DNA of 64,000 nucleotides from Chryseobacterium antibioticum (GTDB lineage Bacteria > Bacteroidota > Bacteroidia > Flavobacteriales > Weeksellaceae). The stretch lies in the NCBI RefSeq assembly GCF_012927325.1, contig NZ_JABBGI010000014.1, positions 62,001 to 126,000 on the forward strand. Reading direction: 5' to 3'. Of the stretch, positions 43,885 through 55,400 are shown piece by piece. Below the pieces are notes generated by a model, which saw only the letters and a program-made list of their open reading frames with translations, ran no database searches and was not told the origin of the DNA. Position 1 is the first letter of the stretch, and each line of letters opens with the position of its first letter. A program made the translations under genes and the position numbers.

Positions 43885-46326
43885 ATGGCAATAAAAAAAT
43901 CAGAGTTATACAACTCTCTATGGAAAAGTTGTGATGAATTAAGAGGAGGTATGGATGCCTCTCAATATAAAGACTATGTACTTACACTTTTATTTGTGAA
44001 GTATATATCCGATAAATATAAAGGAAAAAAATTTTCAGCCATAAAAGTTCCGGAAGGAGCTTCTTTTGATGATATGGTAGATTTGGTTGGAAAATCAAAT
44101 ATTGGGGATGATATTAATAAAAAGATTCTTTATCCAATTAAAGAAGCCAACGGGTTAAACGACTTTCCAGATTTTAATGATGAAGGAAAATTGGGAAAAG
44201 GAAAAGATTTAATTGATACTGTTGGCAATCTTATTCTCATTTTTAATTCTCCTGATTTAGATTTCTCTGGTAATAAAGCAAATGATGATGATTTGTTAGG
44301 AGATGCTTATGAATATTTAATGCGGCATTTTGCAACTGAATCAGGTAAATCTAAAGGACAATTTTATACTCCGGCAGAAGTAAGTCGTATTTTAGCAAAA
44401 ATTATAGGAATAAATAGTAGTAACTCTACTGCACAGACATCAGCCTATGATCCCACATGCGGATCGGGTTCTTTATTGCTGAAAGTAGCGGAAGAAGCGG
44501 AAAAAAATATTACACTTTACGGACAGGAAAAAGAAATTGCAACAGCCAATCTCGCTCGTATGAATATGATTCTACACGGTAATCCTTCAGCGGAAATTGC
44601 AGCAGACAATACACTTTCAAGACCTAAGTGGAAAAATGAAGAAGAAACGGGTCTGAGAACTTATGATTATATTGTGGCAAACCCTCCATTTTCATTGAAA
44701 AACTGGAGTAATGGTATTAGTATAAGTAATGATGAATATGGTCGTTTTGAATTGGGAATTCCTCCTGACAAGAATGGTGACTATGCTTTTTTATTGCATA
44801 TTATAAAGTCAATGCGTTCAAATGGAAAAGCTGCGGTAGTATTGCCTCATGGAGTCTTATTTAGAGGGAATTCTGAAGGTGAAATTCGAAAAAATATTAT
44901 AAAAAAAGGATATATAAAAGGAATTATTGGATTGCCTCCTAATTTGTTTTATGGAACTGGTATACCTGCTTGTATCATTGTTTTAGACAAAGAAGATGCT
45001 GATAAACGTAAAGGTATCTTTATGTTGGATGCTAGTAAAGATTTTGTGAAAGACGGTAATAAAAACCGATTGCAAGAAAAAGATATTCGTAAAATAACAA
45101 AGATATTTAATAATTTCATTGAGATTCCAAAATATAGTAGAATAATATCACTAGACGAAATTGCCAATGATAAAAATGACTATAATCTTAATATTCCACG
45201 ATATATAGATTCACAAGAGGAAGGCGATATTCAAGATATTGAGGCTCATTTATTTGGAGGTATTCCTGAAAGGGATGTGAAATCGTTAGAGAAATATTGG
45301 AATATTTTTCCAGATTTAAAAAACAGTTTGTTTGAGGTACAAAGAGCTGGCTACTATAATTTAAAAGTATCTAATGATGAGGTAAAAAACACAATATTTA
45401 ATCATCCTCAATTTTTATCTTATAGAAATCAATTACAAAAAACGTTTGATAATTGGATAAAAGACAAAAAAAGTTATTTTGAACAATTAGACAAAGGTAT
45501 ACATCCGAAAAAAGAGATAGTTGACTTAGGAGATTCTATTCTAAAAACCTTTAAGAAAGATGCATTAATTGACCCCTACAATATGTATCAGTATTTAATG
45601 CTTTATTGGGAAGAAGTTATGCAGGATGACTTTTATACTATTGCTATTGATGGCTGGGAAGCTGGTATAGAATGGGAAAGGGAAATTATTAAAGGAAAAA
45701 AAGGGAAAGATGGAAAAATTGCAAAGGATAAGGCTATAGATGGGTTGGAAGGTATCATAGGACGAATGATAACACCAGAATTATTGATTCAAGAATTTTT
45801 TGCTAAAGAATGGGAAGCTGTTATTGATTTTGAGGAACAAATTGAAAATGCTAAAGCAGAATTAGAGGAAATAAAGGAGGAAACAGAAGTAGAAAACGGT
45901 ATTTTCAGTGATTTGGAAAAAGTAAATCTTACCTCTGTAAAAGGACTTTTGAAACAGCGAAAAAGTGAGAAAGCTCCGAAAGAAGAAATAGATGTTATTG
46001 AAAATTATATTAATCTTAATGAAGCTATATCAAGTTTTACAAAGCTGATTAAAATACAGAAGGAAACTATTGAAAAATTAGTTATAGAAATGTATCCAAA
46101 ATTGTCAGAAAATCAAATCAAAGACTTGGTTATAAATAAAAAATGGATAAAACATTTGGAAAGTTGTCTTCACGAAGAAAAAGAAAGAATGAGCCAAACA
46201 CTTACTGGGAGAATTATGGAGTTGGTAGAACGTTATAAAGTTACTTTACCTGAAGCAGAAACAACTTTAAAGGAATATGAAACCAGAGTAAAGTTACATT
46301 TACAAAAAATGGGGTGGCAATGGTAA
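43885..46326 (+). CDS. hsdM: Type I restriction-modification system DNA methyltransferase subunit
   Basis: About 813 residues, starting at ATG 43885 ('MAIKKSELYNSLWKSCDEL'); the in-frame TTG six codons upstream is less likely. The N-terminal HsdM helical domain ('YVLTLLFVKYISDKY') is followed by the N6-adenine methylase domain with 'DPTCGSGSLLLKVAEEA' (SAM site) and 'IVANPPFSLKNW' (catalytic NPPF). The C-terminal 350 residues are longer than in classical HsdM and contain coiled coils, as in the larger M subunits of some Bacteroidota. It overlaps hsdS by a few bases and begins the operon. Confidence 0.94.
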   Translation: MAIKKSELYNSLWKSCDELRGGMDASQYKDYVLTLLFVKYISDKYKGKKFSAIKVPEGASFDDMVDLVGKSNIGDDINKKILYPIKEANGLNDFPDFNDEGKLGKGKDLIDTVGNLILIFNSPDLDFSGNKANDDDLLGDAYEYLMRHFATESGKSKGQFYTPAEVSRILAKIIGINSSNSTAQTSAYDPTCGSGSLLLKVAEEAEKNITLYGQEKEIATANLARMNMILHGNPSAEIAADNTLSRPKWKNEEETGLRTYDYIVANPPFSLKNWSNGISISNDEYGRFELGIPPDKNGDYAFLLHIIKSMRSNGKAAVVLPHGVLFRGNSEGEIRKNIIKKGYIKGIIGLPPNLFYGTGIPACIIVLDKEDADKRKGIFMLDASKDFVKDGNKNRLQEKDIRKITKIFNNFIEIPKYSRIISLDEIANDKNDYNLNIPRYIDSQEEGDIQDIEAHLFGGIPERDVKSLEKYWNIFPDLKNSLFEVQRAGYYNLKVSNDEVKNTIFNHPQFLSYRNQLQKTFDNWIKDKKSYFEQLDKGIHPKKEIVDLGDSILKTFKKDALIDPYNMYQYLMLYWEEVMQDDFYTIAIDGWEAGIEWEREIIKGKKGKDGKIAKDKAIDGLEGIIGRMITPELLIQEFFAKEWEAVIDFEEQIENAKAELEEIKEETEVENGIFSDLEKVNLTSVKGLLKQRKSEKAPKEEIDVIENYINLNEAISSFTKLIKIQKETIEKLVIEMYPKLSENQIKDLVINKKWIKHLESCLHEEKERMSQTLTGRIMELVERYKVTLPEAETTLKEYETRVKLHLQKMGWQW

Positions 46327-47552
46327 AGACAAAATTTATACAGACAGATATTGGTCTTATTCCTCAAGATTGGGAGGTGAAGGAGATGCTGGAGATCATT
46401 TCGGAAATTTCTATGGGACCTTTTGGATCAGATATTAAGGTTTCAAATTTTGTTAATAAAGGAGTTCCAGTATTAAATGGATATAATATAAGTGGAATAA
46501 AGCTAAAAGAAAGATATTCAAATTTTGTCACAGTAGAAAAAGCTAAAAGTTTAAAGAAAGCCGTAGCAAAAAGAGGAGATATTATTGTTACTCATCGAGG
46601 AACGATAGGACAAATGGCTTATATACCTGAAGATTCAAGTTTTGAAGAATATGTCATTTCTCAAAGTCAATTTAGATTTTCTACAAATAAAATGGTCTTA
46701 TATGAATTTGTTGTTTTATTTTTTCATTCAGATAAAGGACAGAATATTATTTTAGAGAGTAAAGGTCATACAGGAGTGCCCGCAATTGCTCAAGCTACAA
46801 CTACATTTAAAAAGTTTCAAATTCCAATTCCACCGCTTTCTGAACAACTAGCCATATCAAAAGTATTAAGTGATACTAATATTTGGATAGAAAGTTTAGA
46901 AAAGCTTATCTTCAAGAAACAGCTTATCAAACAAAGCGTAATGCAAAAATTGCTTATTCCTAAAGAAAATTGGGAAGTGAGGAAATTAGGTGAGATGGTA
47001 ACTTTAATAAAAAGCGGAGGAACCCCCTTATCCTCAATTCGCGAGTATTATAATGGAGAAATACCTTTTCTTTCAATTTCAGATATGACTGAACAAGGTA
47101 AATATTTGAATTCTACAAGTAATTACATATCACAAAAAGGCTTAGATAATTCCGCCTCTTGGTTAGTCCCTGTTGATTCCATAATTTACTCAATGTATGC
47201 TTCTGTAGGTTTAGTATCAATTAATAAAATTGAATTAGCAACATCACAAGCTGTATTGAATATAATTTTTAAAAAAGAGTATGACTTAGAATACCTTTAC
47301 TATTATTTAACAAGTATAAGAGAAGATATTTTAAAATATGTAGGAGAAGGAACTCAAAAAAATCTAAATGCTCAAGCAATTAAAGATTTTGATATTTTGT
47401 TTCCCAAAAAAGACGAGCAAACATACATTGCGAAAATTCTTTCTGACATGGATACTGAAATAGAAGCCCTAAAAGGAAAGCTTGTCAAAGCTAACCAAAT
47501 AAAGCAAGGCTTAATGCAGGAATTACTTACAGGAAGAATTAGACTGATCTAA
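46320..47552 (+). CDS. hsdS: Type I restriction-modification specificity subunit
   Basis: A protein of about 410 residues with two target-recognition domains and two conserved helical spacers. The first begins 'IPQDWEVKEMLEIISEISMG' and ends with 'IPIPPLSEQLAISKVLSDTN'; the second begins 'ENWEVRKLGEMVTLIKSGGTP' and ends 'FPKKDEQTYIAKILSDMDTE'. Each domain binds one half of a bipartite target. The ATG at 46320 overlaps hsdM by 7 bp; a GTG two codons earlier is also possible. The recognition sequence cannot be predicted from this. Confidence 0.93.
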   Translation: MVKTKFIQTDIGLIPQDWEVKEMLEIISEISMGPFGSDIKVSNFVNKGVPVLNGYNISGIKLKERYSNFVTVEKAKSLKKAVAKRGDIIVTHRGTIGQMAYIPEDSSFEEYVISQSQFRFSTNKMVLYEFVVLFFHSDKGQNIILESKGHTGVPAIAQATTTFKKFQIPIPPLSEQLAISKVLSDTNIWIESLEKLIFKKQLIKQSVMQKLLIPKENWEVRKLGEMVTLIKSGGTPLSSIREYYNGEIPFLSISDMTEQGKYLNSTSNYISQKGLDNSASWLVPVDSIIYSMYASVGLVSINKIELATSQAVLNIIFKKEYDLEYLYYYLTSIREDILKYVGEGTQKNLNAQAIKDFDILFPKKDEQTYIAKILSDMDTEIEALKGKLVKANQIKQGLMQELLTGRIRLI

Positions 47553-47563
47553 AAAAGAATCAA

Positions 47564-48028
47564 ATGGAATACTTAATTAATAATCCTCAGGTAGTAGTAA
47601 CACTGATAATTGGTTTTTTTACATTGATTATAACATGGTGGTTTAATCAAAATAATTTGAAAATTGCCAAACAAAAGATGGAAAAGGATTTATTTAAGGA
47701 ATTTAATGAGAGATATGATAGCTTAAATGATGACTTAAATAAGCTTGATACTATAAAGAATTTGGAGGAATTAAAAGAAATTAAATCAATAAATAATGCC
47801 AATAAAACTATCCACAATGTTTTAATTGACTATTTTAACTTATGTTCAGAACAATATTATTGGTATAAAAAGAAAAGAATTCCTCAACAAATTTGGGATA
47901 GTTGGTATTCCGGAATGATGTTCTACTATAATTCATTTCCAATTGTTAGAATAGTTTGGCAAGATGAAATTAAGAACAATGGGTATAAATCTTATTATTT
48001 GAAAGAGAAAGATGAACTATTTAAATAG
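47564..48028 (+). CDS. Small membrane-anchored protein in the restriction operon
   Basis: 154 residues with one N-terminal helix ('VVVTLIIGFFTLIITWWF') and a helical cytoplasmic part rich in Asn, Lys, Tyr and Trp ('EQYYWYKKKRIPQQIWDSWYSGM'). Such single-helix proteins, often annotated as DUF4760-like, are common in defence islands; I am not sure of that family here. It is 11 bp after hsdS and 37 bp before the first DUF262 gene, so it belongs to the operon. Confidence 0.6.
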   Translation: MEYLINNPQVVVTLIIGFFTLIITWWFNQNNLKIAKQKMEKDLFKEFNERYDSLNDDLNKLDTIKNLEELKEIKSINNANKTIHNVLIDYFNLCSEQYYWYKKKRIPQQIWDSWYSGMMFYYNSFPIVRIVWQDEIKNNGYKSYYLKEKDELFK

Positions 48029-48065
48029 CTCACTCACAGTATTCTAATAACTTTAAAAACTAAAC

Positions 48066-49886
48066 ATGAATGAAAATCTTAAAAAGATTGAAGAATTATT
48101 AGATTTCAATTTTAAAATGGATGCTTACCAAAGGGGTTATAGATGGGATACAGCTCAAGTCTATAGCCTTTTAACTGATATTTATGAATTTACACCACAA
48201 TTTCAATCTTTTTACTGTTTACAGCCTTTGGTTGTTAGAAAAATTAATGATAATACTTATGAATTAATTGATGGTCAGCAAAGAGCAACTACAATTTCTT
48301 TAATTCTTATGTTCTTTAAATCTAAAAGCTATCAACTTTTATATACGACCAGAAATACTGACGACGATGGAGTAAATGCTTTTATTTCAGGTATTCCTCA
48401 ATTGTCTTTTCCTGATTTTATATTCCAAAAAGAAATTGATAATTTTGATATAATAGATAGCTTAATATCCCAACATTGGAAAGAAGAAATAATTATAAAT
48501 AAGCCAGAAATTAATAATGTTGACAATTTCTATTTTTATAAAAACTATGCCGTTGTTCAGAACTGGTTCAATAAGCTCGATGAGGAAGATATTGAGATGT
48601 TCAAACGTAAATTGCTTACAAATACAAAAGTAATTTGGTATGTAGAAAAAGAAGATTCCAATGATAAAAAAATAATAGAAAAATTCATCAATTTTAATGA
48701 AGGAAAAATAGAACTAGAGCAAGCAGAGTTAATTAAGGCTCTGTTTGTTTTGGATATTGCTAAAACACCTAATGCTGTTCAAAGACAATATGAGGAAAAT
48801 CAATTTGCTGATGATTGGAATCTAATTGAGCATCAAATGGGAGACCATAAATTTTGGCAATTTATTACCAGTAATAAAAATGATGAGAATATAGCCAACA
48901 AAATTAATTTGCTCTTTCAACTGCATAACGGCTTTGGGAAAAGTGAAGATAAGTTTTACAATTATAGAAAATTTGAAAATTCTTTTAAGAACTCGGAAGA
49001 AGAAAATAAGCCGAACTGGAGTAAAATTACCCAACTGTACAATGGTTTAGAAGAATGGTTTTTTGACCGTACTTCCTATCATTTGATAGGTGCCATTATC
49101 CATCTTACGAGCTTTAATATTTCCACAGTTCTGGAAAAAGCTCAAGAATCAAGTACCAAAGTAAAATTCAGAAATGAATTGCGAAAATTATTGGGTAATG
49201 AATTTCTCACCGAAAAATTTAATCTTGAATTAATTAAGTATAATGATATCACTGTTTTCAAGATGCTTTTTTTATTCAATATTGCACTTACTGAGATTGA
49301 TGATACTGAAACTTTTTTCCCATTTTACAGATTCTACGAAACTAAAAACTGGAATATAGAACATATTCTTGCAAAAAATGATGATGGTTTGGATACTATT
49401 GAAGAATTCAAAAGTTTTCATCGAGAAATCGATTCATTGATTAAAGCATCTACAGATGAAGATATAACTCTCGAAAATAAAAATATTATTAAGGTATTAC
49501 TTGATGAATTACTACAATTGATTTCTGAAAGCAAAAAGGTTGGTATTAAGAAAAAAACAAAGGAAATAAATGATAAAGTTGCGGAGTTTTTTAGTGTTGA
49601 TGACTTTAATAATTTATGCCTTTTAGACCAATCTACTAATATAAAAGTGGGTAAAAAGCCTTTTAGAAGAAAAAGGAATATTATTCTAAGATTAGATGAT
49701 GAAATTGAAATAAAACCAGATACATATATACCAATAGGAACGGAATATGTATTTTCAAAGAAATCTACAAAATCCGAATCTTATCAAATTGATTATTGGA
49801 GCTTAACAGATAGAGAATCCTATCTCAAGTTTGTACAAAATACAATTTCTAAATTTCTTACACCTGAGCAAGATGAGAGAAACTAA
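48066..49886 (+). CDS. DUF262/DUF1524 (GmrSD-like) protein, first copy
   Basis: A 606-residue protein with an N-terminal DUF262 domain carrying the hallmark 'LIDGQQRATTISLIL' (DGQQR at 69-73), which in GmrS-type proteins resembles a ParB-like nucleotide-binding site. The C-terminal part has 'WNIEHILAKNDDG' near residue 430, the His motif of DUF1524 HNH-like nucleases. GmrSD proteins cut modified phage DNA, and RloF-type DUF262 proteins are often linked to type I restriction genes. It overlaps the second DUF262 gene by 14 bp. Confidence 0.85.
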   Translation: MNENLKKIEELLDFNFKMDAYQRGYRWDTAQVYSLLTDIYEFTPQFQSFYCLQPLVVRKINDNTYELIDGQQRATTISLILMFFKSKSYQLLYTTRNTDDDGVNAFISGIPQLSFPDFIFQKEIDNFDIIDSLISQHWKEEIIINKPEINNVDNFYFYKNYAVVQNWFNKLDEEDIEMFKRKLLTNTKVIWYVEKEDSNDKKIIEKFINFNEGKIELEQAELIKALFVLDIAKTPNAVQRQYEENQFADDWNLIEHQMGDHKFWQFITSNKNDENIANKINLLFQLHNGFGKSEDKFYNYRKFENSFKNSEEENKPNWSKITQLYNGLEEWFFDRTSYHLIGAIIHLTSFNISTVLEKAQESSTKVKFRNELRKLLGNEFLTEKFNLELIKYNDITVFKMLFLFNIALTEIDDTETFFPFYRFYETKNWNIEHILAKNDDGLDTIEEFKSFHREIDSLIKASTDEDITLENKNIIKVLLDELLQLISESKKVGIKKKTKEINDKVAEFFSVDDFNNLCLLDQSTNIKVGKKPFRRKRNIILRLDDEIEIKPDTYIPIGTEYVFSKKSTKSESYQIDYWSLTDRESYLKFVQNTISKFLTPEQDERN

Positions 49887-52440
49887 ATCTTTTCATGAAA
49901 TTATTGACGAGCATATTATTGAAGTTCCAATAATACAAAGAGAATATGCGCAAGGAAGAACTACAAAAAAAGTAAATTCTATTAGAAAACGATTTGTAAC
50001 TGACCTTGTGGAAGCAATTACTGAAGATAAAGAAGTTCATTTAGGTTTTGTCTATGGTAAAATAGAAGGAAAGGAAAGTGCCAGACGTAAAGTATTAAAT
50101 CGAGAAGCGGTCAATTCTATTTTGGAAGCTGTTAAATTTTATGCAAATAATTTAGAGTTAAAAATCAAAGCTGAGGTCGAAGAAACTGAATCCGAAAAAA
50201 CTGATCAAGGAATTCTAAAATTTATTCCTTTAGATGGACAACAAAGGCTTACAACATTGTATGTTCTTTGTTGGTATTTGTATTATAAAGGTGCAGAATC
50301 AAATAATTTAAGATGGTTAAACCACTTTAAATATAGCAATAGAAAATCTGCATTAGCTTTTTGTAATGAGCTAAAAGATACTGAGAATATTAAAGAACTT
50401 AGAAAAAAACAAAAGAAAAATACAGAAACAAGTATTAAAGAATTAATTTCTAACTCAAGTTTCTTTCTTAAAAAATGGAATAAGGATGCAACTGTAAGCG
50501 GAATTTTGGAGATGCTCTTTTCTATTGAAAAAGAATTTAAATCTGATTTTGATTTTAACAATATTTCTATTGAAAACCTTCCTTTCAAATTTGATTTTAT
50601 GGATTTAGATTCTTTAAATCAAACTGATGAATTGTATGTGAAGATGAATTCTCGTGGAAAACAATTATCAGATTATGAGCATTTCAAATCTTGGTTACAG
50701 GAAAAATATAAAGATAATACAGACCAAGAACAACAAGAATGGCTTCAGTCTTTTTGGAAAAAACTAGATACAGATTGGTTAAATTATTTTTGGAGAAATA
50801 TAGATGTTGATTTCAATGCTTTAGACAATTTCTATTATAACTATATCAAAAATTTGGCATTGATGTATTGTTTAGCAAGCAACAATGAGATTCCTTTCGA
50901 AAAGGTTAAAGATTTATATGGACAAATTAGAAATACGGAAATATATGATAGCAAAAAAATAACATACATTCCTTTAGAAAATTATCTTATCAAGTGGGGA
51001 AAAGACGAAGATGAAAAGTCATTTTTTATTTTCAACATCGATGTACTTAAATTTATAGAGAGGACTTTCGAATCGCTCATATATTTAGAAGAGAAAGAAA
51101 ATTTTGATAAATTAAATCTTGAAAAAATAATTTGTAAACCTTTTGTAGAAAATAAAATAACAGACTTTTTCTTAAAATCAAATTTGTTTACTCCATCTTT
51201 ATGGAATACAGTTTTTTATTATTCATTTTTAGTTTTCATCAACGATAGAGAAAATATACAATATTCAATCGAAAGCTTGAAAGTATGGTTACGTTATACA
51301 AGGAATACTATATACAATACTTATATTCAAAGTCCAGAAAATTTTAATAGTGCTCTAAAGCAAATTAACAATCTTGAAGTGTATAAATTTAATATTGGCG
51401 AAGCTATACTAGACAATAATGTTGGAAATGTTTTCTTTGAAAACACACAATTTGACGAAGAAAAAATAAAATTAAATTTATTACAAGAAGATAAATGGGA
51501 AGAACCAATTTTCGGAATAGAAAACCACCCTTATATTTTTGGACAAATAAACTTTATCTTAGATTTTTCAAAAGATGGATCAGGTAACTATGTTTTAGAA
51601 GATTTCAAAAAATATTGTAATGCGGTTTCAAAATTATATGGAGAAGAAATTAGGGTAAATTCCGAAAAAATATTAGAACGCTTTCTTTTTTGTCAAGATG
51701 ATTATTTGCCAGAATATAAGTCAAACCATATTTTTTGTACTGGTTCTTTAGGCGGTTTAAGAACAAAAAATGAAAATTGGAGATTGTTTTTTAAAGGCAA
51801 TAAAATCAATATTTTAAAAGATTCAATCGATAAATTAGAGGATAAAAAAATAACACCGGAATTATTATTTGATTATATTAAAAATTATCTAAAAACAAAA
51901 AATTTAAAACAATCGGATTGGAAATACTTGTTTCTTAAATATCCGCAAGCAATTAATTATTGCAAAGAAAGTGCTATAAGATGGAACTCAGCCAATGATA
52001 TCCGTTTATTAAAGGGATTTGCTATTACCGCTTATCATAGTGAACTGAGAACCTATTGCTTTTTCTTGAAGAATAGAAATAAAAATTCCACAGATGAAAA
52101 CAGGATAGCTCCAGAGAAGTTTTTCCCATTCTCGAAATTTTGGTATTTTGAAGACAAGAATACAGCAGGTCATGCAGGATGTTATTTAGAAGGATTTAAC
52201 ATCCAGGAAAAAGAGTATAAATTGGAAATAAAGTATTCTAAAAAAGAGGATGAATATCAAATATGTTTTTATCACAAAGTAGATGAAATAGAAAGTCGAA
52301 AAACGGATATTAATTTGGAAAAACTTGGATATGTATTAGATGAAAAAGGTGGACAATATTTAAAAACTGTTCCGTATAAAAAATTAGAAAATGAATTAAA
52401 AAAGTTATGTACAGAGCTTAAAACTTTAAACCATGATTAA
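49873..52440 (+). CDS. DUF262 (GmrSD/RloF-like) protein, second copy
   Basis: About 855 residues. The N-terminal DUF262 domain has 'EVPIIQREYAQGR' and 'FIPLDGQQRLTTLYVLCWYL' (DGQQR at about 121-125). The rest is long and helical, with 'LYVKMNSRGKQLSDYEHFKSWL', also a DUF262 hallmark, and no clear HNH signature that I can find. ATG 49873 overlaps the previous gene by 14 bp, and the 3' end overlaps hsdR by 8 bp. Two unequal DUF262 proteins encoded head to tail suggest a heteromeric nuclease or sensor working with the type I system. Confidence 0.82.
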   Translation: MRETKSFHEIIDEHIIEVPIIQREYAQGRTTKKVNSIRKRFVTDLVEAITEDKEVHLGFVYGKIEGKESARRKVLNREAVNSILEAVKFYANNLELKIKAEVEETESEKTDQGILKFIPLDGQQRLTTLYVLCWYLYYKGAESNNLRWLNHFKYSNRKSALAFCNELKDTENIKELRKKQKKNTETSIKELISNSSFFLKKWNKDATVSGILEMLFSIEKEFKSDFDFNNISIENLPFKFDFMDLDSLNQTDELYVKMNSRGKQLSDYEHFKSWLQEKYKDNTDQEQQEWLQSFWKKLDTDWLNYFWRNIDVDFNALDNFYYNYIKNLALMYCLASNNEIPFEKVKDLYGQIRNTEIYDSKKITYIPLENYLIKWGKDEDEKSFFIFNIDVLKFIERTFESLIYLEEKENFDKLNLEKIICKPFVENKITDFFLKSNLFTPSLWNTVFYYSFLVFINDRENIQYSIESLKVWLRYTRNTIYNTYIQSPENFNSALKQINNLEVYKFNIGEAILDNNVGNVFFENTQFDEEKIKLNLLQEDKWEEPIFGIENHPYIFGQINFILDFSKDGSGNYVLEDFKKYCNAVSKLYGEEIRVNSEKILERFLFCQDDYLPEYKSNHIFCTGSLGGLRTKNENWRLFFKGNKINILKDSIDKLEDKKITPELLFDYIKNYLKTKNLKQSDWKYLFLKYPQAINYCKESAIRWNSANDIRLLKGFAITAYHSELRTYCFFLKNRNKNSTDENRIAPEKFFPFSKFWYFEDKNTAGHAGCYLEGFNIQEKEYKLEIKYSKKEDEYQICFYHKVDEIESRKTDINLEKLGYVLDEKGGQYLKTVPYKKLENELKKLCTELKTLNHD

Positions 52441-55400
52441 TCCAATAGAACGAATTACCCAAAATCGAATTGTACAGCTTTTTAAAGAGTTAGGATATAC
52501 CTATTATGGTAACTGGGAAGAGAGAGAGCAAAATAAAAATATCGAAGAAACCTATCTGAAATCTTTTTTGCTAAAACAAGGATATTCTGAATCTTTGGTT
52601 AAAAAAGCAGTTCAAGAAACACTTCAATTGGCTCAAACCAATGCTGGAAACATTTATGAGCGTAATAAGAACTTTTACTCATTGCTTCGTTATGGTGTAA
52701 AAGCTAAAGAAAATATAGGAGAGCATAATCAAACCATTAATTTAATAGATTGGGAGAAATGGGATAATAATGATTTTGGAATTGCAGAAGAAGTCACACT
52801 TATAGGCAATAAAGTTCGTAGACCTGATATAGTATTATATGTAAATGGAATAGCATTAGGTATTTTAGAATTAAAACGTGGAATAGTTGATATTTCGGAA
52901 AGTATCCGGCAGAATATTTCTAATCAAAAGGAGAAATTTAATGAAAACTTTTTTACTACTGTCCAATTTATTCTTGCAGGCAACAATACACAAGGATTAA
53001 AGTATGGTACTATCGAAACTTCTGAAAAATATTATTTGTCTTGGAAAGAAGATGAAGAAGAAAATGAAGGATATAAGTTAGATAAGTATCTTAAAAAATT
53101 GTGTAACAAAGAACGTTTTTTAGATATTATATATAACACGGTGATATTTGATGCAGGAGTAAAAAAATTACCTCGTCCACATCAGTATTTTGCGTTGAAG
53201 GAATCTCAACAATTTCTATTGCAAAATGAAGGAGGAATTATTTGGCATACACAGGGTTCTGGTAAAAGTATCTTAATGATAATTTTGGCAAAATGGATCT
53301 TGGAGAATATTACTAATTCCCGTGTAGTATTATTGACAGATCGAACAGAGCTGGATAAACAAATTGGTGATAATTTCGAGAATATGGGTGAACAGGTAGC
53401 CCGTACTCGCTCAGGAAATGAGCTAATGCAATTTTTAACACAACCTAAACCTCGTTTAATTGCTTCCCTTATTCATAAGTTTGGTAATAAAGGTGAGACA
53501 GACTATAAAACATTTATAGCGGAAATTAACAATAATCCGTTACCAGTACAAGGCAATGTTTTTGTATTTGTAGATGAATGTCACCGTACTCAGAGTGGTA
53601 AATTAAATGAGACGATGAAAGTAATTCTGCAAGAAGCTACTTTTATTGGGTTTACAGGCACTCCACTGCTGAAAAAAGATAAACAAACCACTATGGATAT
53701 TTTCGGAAGATATATTCATACCTATAAATTCAATGAAGCCGTGTATGATGGAGTAGTAAAAGATTTGGTTTATGAAGGAAGGGATATAGAGCAAAATCTT
53801 TCTTCGCAGGAAAAAGTGGATGCATGGTTTGAAGCTAAAACAAAAGGCTTGAATGATTTTCAAAAATCGGAATTGAAAAAACGGTGGGGAACGATGCAAA
53901 ATGTATTAAGTTCTCGTTCACGAATGGATAAAATTGTTTCGGATATTTTATTTGATTTTAGTGTAAAGGCACGGTTGGCTTCTGAAAAAGGAAATGCAAT
54001 TTTAGTCGCTTCCAGTATATATGAAGCTTGCAAATATTATGAACTGTTTCAAAATACTCCTTTCAAAAATAAAAGTGCAATAATAACCTCTTATAATCCC
54101 CAGACCAAAGATATCACAACTGAAGATACAGGTGAATATACAGAAACGGATAAAGAATACATTTATAAGGTTTACGAAAGATTATTAGCAGATGTTGTTC
54201 CATTATCAGGTAAAACCAAAACAGAGACCTATGAAGATAGTAATAAAGATTTATTCATAAAACAGCCAGCAAGGATGAAGCTATTAATAGTAGTTTCTAA
54301 ATTATTGACAGGTTTTGATGCTCCTCCATGTTCATATATTTACATAGATAAAAAAATGCAGGATCACACTTTATTTCAAGCAATTTGTAGAACTAACCGT
54401 TTAGATACTGATGACAAAGATTTTGGATATATCATAGACTATATGGAGTTATTTGGAAAAGTAACAGATGCGATTGATGTATATACTTCTGAGTTAGATA
54501 TAGAAAGTTTTACTAAAGAAGAAGTTGATATTCAGCTAAAAGATCGTCTAAATATGGCGCGTGAACGTATTGAAAATACATTAGAAGAATTAGAAGCTCT
54601 CTGTGAACCTGTTGAAATTCCTAGAACAGATTTAGAGTATATCCATTACTTCTGTGGAAATACAGAAATTCCATCAGACTTGAAAGCCAATGAGTATAAA
54701 AGAGTTGCTTTGTACAAAGCTATCGTTTCTTACTTAAGAGCGTATACTAATATAAAAGCAGAATTAGAATTAGCTGGCTATACAGAAAACGAGATACTTC
54801 ATTTTGAGGAACGACTGGATTTCTATTTAAAACTAAGAGAAATTATTCGCATAGCAAGTGGAGAAACCTTAGATTTAAAAGCTTACGAAGCAGATATGCG
54901 ACATTTAATAGACAATTACATTCAGGCAAGCGAATCACTAGTAATTTCTCCATTTGAAGATATTTCCTTGTTAGATTTAATGGAATCAGATATTTTCAAT
55001 ACAATTGAGATGTTGCCTGAAAGTATTCGTAGTAGTCCAGAAGCGGTTGCTGAGGTTATAGAAAATAGTATAAGCTCAAAAATCGTTGAAAAACATCTTT
55101 TGGATCCTAAATATTTTGAAAAAATGTCTCATTTACTTTCTGCATTGATTGAACAGAGAAAGAAAGGAGTATTACAATATCGAGAATATCTTGAAAAGGC
55201 ATCCGATTTAATTAAAAAGGTAAAAACGGGAAAAAATGACAATATTCCTTTATCTATTAAAACTATAGGAATGGGAGCTATTTATAATTATTTGGATAAA
55301 AATGAAGGATTAACAATAGCCTGTGAGCTAGCTATTCAGAGATCTAAGAAAGAAGGTTTTAGAGAGAATATTCAAAAACAAAATGAGATCAAGGAAGCTA

